A stretch of 64,000 bases of DNA, taken from positions 1-64,000 of the forward strand of contig JAJCJJ010000001.1 in the NCBI GenBank assembly GCA_020555865.1, given 5' to 3'. The notes under the pieces are model-generated. The model saw only the letters and a list, made by a program, of their open reading frames with translations. It made no database searches and was not told where the DNA came from. This DNA is from a bacterium 210917-DFI.7.65. GTDB taxonomy: Bacteria; Bacillota; Clostridia; Oscillospirales; Oscillospiraceae. Every line of letters begins with the position of its first letter. Within the stretch, counting starts at the first letter, position 1. Below, one piece after another: positions 61,365-64,000 of this stretch. The position numbers and the translations under genes were made by a program.

Positions 61365-64000
61365 CCTTCAATGAACATTCTCTGGAAATGTCCATTATGG
61401 AACTGTTTCAGGATGAGAAATATATCTACCTGAACGGCGAACAGATTCACCGGGAGCGTTCGGAAGTTCTGCTCACAGATGATCTGCGGCAGTACCTTTT
61501 CAATCGTTATGTCAAAGATGGGCTTACCACCACGGAAGTAGACGGTATCCTGTTGCGATTAAAATCCATTTCCGGCACTATCTACGAAGCTAACAAGGCA
61601 TTCTGCAAGCTGTTCTGCGACGGCTTCATTCTCAACCGAGAAGACCGTACCCAAAAGGATTTGTACATCCAGCTGGTGGATTACGACCATCCGGAAAACA
61701 ATGTCTTCAAAATCGTTAACCAGTTTGAGATTGAGGGTGTGGGCGGTCAGCTTCGTATCCCGGACGGTATTGTCTTTCTCAACGGCATTCCGGTGGTGGT
61801 GCTGGAGTTCAAGAGTGCCGTCAAGGAAAACACTACTATCATGGACGCCTACACCCAGCTCACTGTGCGCTATCGCCGGGACATCCCCGAACTGTTCAAG
61901 TACAATGCCTTCTTGGTCATCAGCGACGGTGCGAACAACAAGTATGGCTCCTTCTTTGCCCCTTACGACTTCTTTTACGCCTGGCGCAAAATCGAGTCCG
62001 ATGACAAGGAGCTGGATGGCATTAGCTCTCTCGTAACCATGGTGAGCGGTCTTTTCCGTAAAGACCGGCTGCTGGCTGTCATCAAGAATTTTATCTATTT
62101 TCCGGACAGCTCCGACAAGGACACAAAAATTGTGTGCCGGTATCCGCAGTATTTTGCGGCAACCAAGCTGTTTGAAAACATCAAGAAGCACTTGAAGCCG
62201 GAGGGAGACGGCAAAGGCGGCACTTACTTTGGTGCTACCGGCTGCGGCAAAAGCTATACCATGCTGTTCCTTACCCGAATGCTGATGAAAAGCCCTTATT
62301 TTCACAGTCCCACTATTCTGCTCATCACTGACCGCACCGATCTGGACGACCAGCTTTCCAAACAGTTCATTGCCTCCAAAAAGTATATAGGCGATGAAAC
62401 GGTGGTAAGCATTGATTCCCGCGAGGCCCTCCGGCAGGAGCTGCAAGGAAGAACCAGCGGCGGCGTGTACCTGACTACCATCCAGAAATTCACCGAGGAT
62501 CTGGAACTGCTGACCGACCGAACAAATGTGATCTGCATTTCCGACGAGGCGCACCGCAGCCAGATCAACCTTGATCAAAAGGTAAAGGTGACGGAAGACG
62601 GCGTAGAACGCAAATACGGCTTTGCCAAATATCTCCACGATTCCCTGCCCAATGCTACTTATGTCGGTTTCACAGGTACGCCGGTGGATGGTACCATTGA
62701 GGTATTTGGCCCCGTGCTAGATTCCTACACCATGACTGAATCCGTCAAGGACGGGATCACTGTCAATCTGGTGTACGACGGACGGGCAGCCAAGGTTACT
62801 TTGGACCAAGCCAAGGTAAAGGAAATCGAGGATTACTATGCCCAGTGTGCGGTAGAAGGTGCAAACGAGCATCAGATTGAGGAAAGCCAGAAAGCGGTGG
62901 CCCATATCGATGCCATCATCGGCGACCCGGACAGGCTCCGCGCAGTAGCCGAAGATTTCATCCGCCACTATGAGACCCGTGTTTCCGAGGGGGCTACCGT
63001 TGCCGGGAAAGCGATGTTTGTCTGCTCAAACCGTACAATTGCCTATGATTTTTACCAGATCGTGGTTGGGCTACGGCCGGAATGGGCGGAGAAAAAGATC
63101 TGTCCGGATGGTGTGGAACTGAGCGACAAAGAGAAAAAAGAGCTGAAGCCTATCGAAAAAATTAAGCTCATCATGACCCGAAACAAGGATGATGAGCCAA
63201 CTCTTTATGAAATGCTGGGGACCAAGGATGACCGCAAGGAATATGACCGGCAATTTAAGAATGTAAAATCCAACTTTAAGATTGCCATTGTGGTGGATAT
63301 GTGGCTGACGGGATTTGATGTACCGGCGCTGGATACCATTTACATCGACAAGCCCATCCAGCAGCATACCCTTATCCAGACGATCTCCCGTGTGAATCGT
63401 GTGTACACTGGTAAGGAAAAGGGACTGATCGTTGACTATATCGGCATCAAGAAAAACATGAACCTCGCCCTGAAAAAGTACACGAATTTTGAGAGTGAAG
63501 AGTTTGAGGGCGTGGAACAGTCTGTCACAATTGTCAAGGACCAGCTGGAAGTACTGGGGCAGATGTTCCATAATTTCAACAGCAGTGACTTTTTCCATGG
63601 TACGCCGAAAGAACAGCTGGCTTGTCTGAACCGTGCGGTGGAATATGTCCAGCTGACCGAAGAACTGGAACGGCGTTTTATGGCTGCTGTGAAACGCATG
63701 AAGCAGGCATTTAATCTGTGTGGGTCCAGCGATGCCATCTCGGATACAGAGAAGGACTATATCCATTTTTACTGTGCAGTGCGATCTATCCTGTTCAAGC
63801 TCACTAAAGGCGATGCGCCAGACATTTCCCAAATGAATGCCCGTGTGCGTGAACTTCTGGAAGGAGCTATTCAATCTGACGGTATTGAGGAACTGTTTGA
63901 AACCGGAAAGCACATTTCTGTAGACATATTCAGCGACGAGTACATCGACAAAATTAACGCCATCCAGCTGCCCAATACCAAAATTAAGGTCTTACAGCGG
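61358..64000 (+). CDS. hsdR: Type I restriction-modification endonuclease/translocase subunit (3' end outside window)
   Basis: The frame is open for 881 codons to the window edge. The N-terminal nuclease domain has RIPDGIVF and VVLEFKSA (D ... ExK near 135-150). The SF2 translocase follows with Walker A GATGCGKSY near 292, ITDRTDLDDQL, the DEAH box ISDEAHRSQ near 394, GFTGTPVDG and the motif VI-like TISRVNRVYTGKEKG near 675. The ATG at 61358 follows GGAGGGGG inside the preceding gene. The last ~100-150 residues, including the HsdM/S-docking region, are probably missing. Confidence 0.95.
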   Translation, partial: MLTFNEHSLEMSIMELFQDEKYIYLNGEQIHRERSEVLLTDDLRQYLFNRYVKDGLTTTEVDGILLRLKSISGTIYEANKAFCKLFCDGFILNREDRTQKDLYIQLVDYDHPENNVFKIVNQFEIEGVGGQLRIPDGIVFLNGIPVVVLEFKSAVKENTTIMDAYTQLTVRYRRDIPELFKYNAFLVISDGANNKYGSFFAPYDFFYAWRKIESDDKELDGISSLVTMVSGLFRKDRLLAVIKNFIYFPDSSDKDTKIVCRYPQYFAATKLFENIKKHLKPEGDGKGGTYFGATGCGKSYTMLFLTRMLMKSPYFHSPTILLITDRTDLDDQLSKQFIASKKYIGDETVVSIDSREALRQELQGRTSGGVYLTTIQKFTEDLELLTDRTNVICISDEAHRSQINLDQKVKVTEDGVERKYGFAKYLHDSLPNATYVGFTGTPVDGTIEVFGPVLDSYTMTESVKDGITVNLVYDGRAAKVTLDQAKVKEIEDYYAQCAVEGANEHQIEESQKAVAHIDAIIGDPDRLRAVAEDFIRHYETRVSEGATVAGKAMFVCSNRTIAYDFYQIVVGLRPEWAEKKICPDGVELSDKEKKELKPIEKIKLIMTRNKDDEPTLYEMLGTKDDRKEYDRQFKNVKSNFKIAIVVDMWLTGFDVPALDTIYIDKPIQQHTLIQTISRVNRVYTGKEKGLIVDYIGIKKNMNLALKKYTNFESEEFEGVEQSVTIVKDQLEVLGQMFHNFNSSDFFHGTPKEQLACLNRAVEYVQLTEELERRFMAAVKRMKQAFNLCGSSDAISDTEKDYIHFYCAVRSILFKLTKGDAPDISQMNARVRELLEGAIQSDGIEELFETGKHISVDIFSDEYIDKINAIQLPNTKIKVLQR

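Noticed and set aside
1..64000. CRISPR arrays, rRNA genes, complete insertion sequences
   Set aside because: No regularly spaced repeats, no rRNA-like stretches and no transposase or integrase with terminal repeats were seen.

Overview
The window looks like the chromosome of a gut-type Gram-positive anaerobe of the class Clostridia, probably Oscillospiraceae-like. This is inferred from gene content: a PyrK/PyrD class 1B pair, type 2 PyrF, DUF3842, DUF6056, a BaiN-type flavoprotein, YtrA-type GntR control of an ABC exporter, a radical-type acyl-CoA dehydratase activase, strong AGGAGG ribosome sites and sigma-A promoters. Base composition is fairly GC-rich in the core genes. It is clearly AT-richer in a GIY-YIG gene (15.6-16.4 kb) and in the restriction locus at the right end. 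No rRNA, CRISPR array, integrase or complete insertion sequence was seen. There is one tRNA, tRNA-Ser(GGA).

Left part (0-20 kb). The window opens inside a large acidic surface protein, possibly S-layer-like. After a hypothetical gene and a DUF212 membrane protein comes a promoter-led, tightly overlapping four-gene operon: a VanG-type D-Ala-D-Ser ligase, a VanXY-type D,D-peptidase, a CysE-like acyltransferase and a VanT-like racemase. It has no VanRS regulator beside it. A decayed mobile-element gene separates it from a leftward purF-carA-guaA operon. Next are housekeeping or stand-alone genes: a beta-CASP hydrolase, an RlmD-type rRNA methyltransferase, a GIY-YIG/DUF4357 protein, a GNAT, a BaiN-like flavoprotein, TrmO and a MerR regulator.

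Middle (20-38 kb). A set of membrane genes consists of a UbiA-type polyprenyl-phosphate phosphoribosyltransferase, a HAD phosphatase, two small EamA/SMR flippase subunits and two large polytopic proteins. It reads as a candidate pathway for making, flipping and using a polyprenyl-phosphate pentose. Then come a TPR protein, TraX, tRNA-Ser, the pyrimidine operon pyrC-pyrF-pyrK-pyrD with three trailing genes, a lipoprotein, thiamine pyrophosphokinase, a ROK fructokinase, cysteine synthase and DUF3842.

Right part (38-64 kb). An Lsa/CplR-type ABC-F ribosome-protection gene sits behind a leader that looks like a ribosome-sensing attenuator. It is followed by pfkA, a YtrA-like ABC operon, an orphan CbiT-like protein, SseB, a two-gene dehydratase-activase system, an AlaX editing protein and a MarR regulator with a palindromic operator directly upstream of an acetylene-hydratase-like tungsto/molybdoenzyme. 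The end is a mobile-looking defence locus: TnpV, a small XRE regulator, HsdM, HsdS, a DUF6602 nuclease-like protein and HsdR, which runs off the window.
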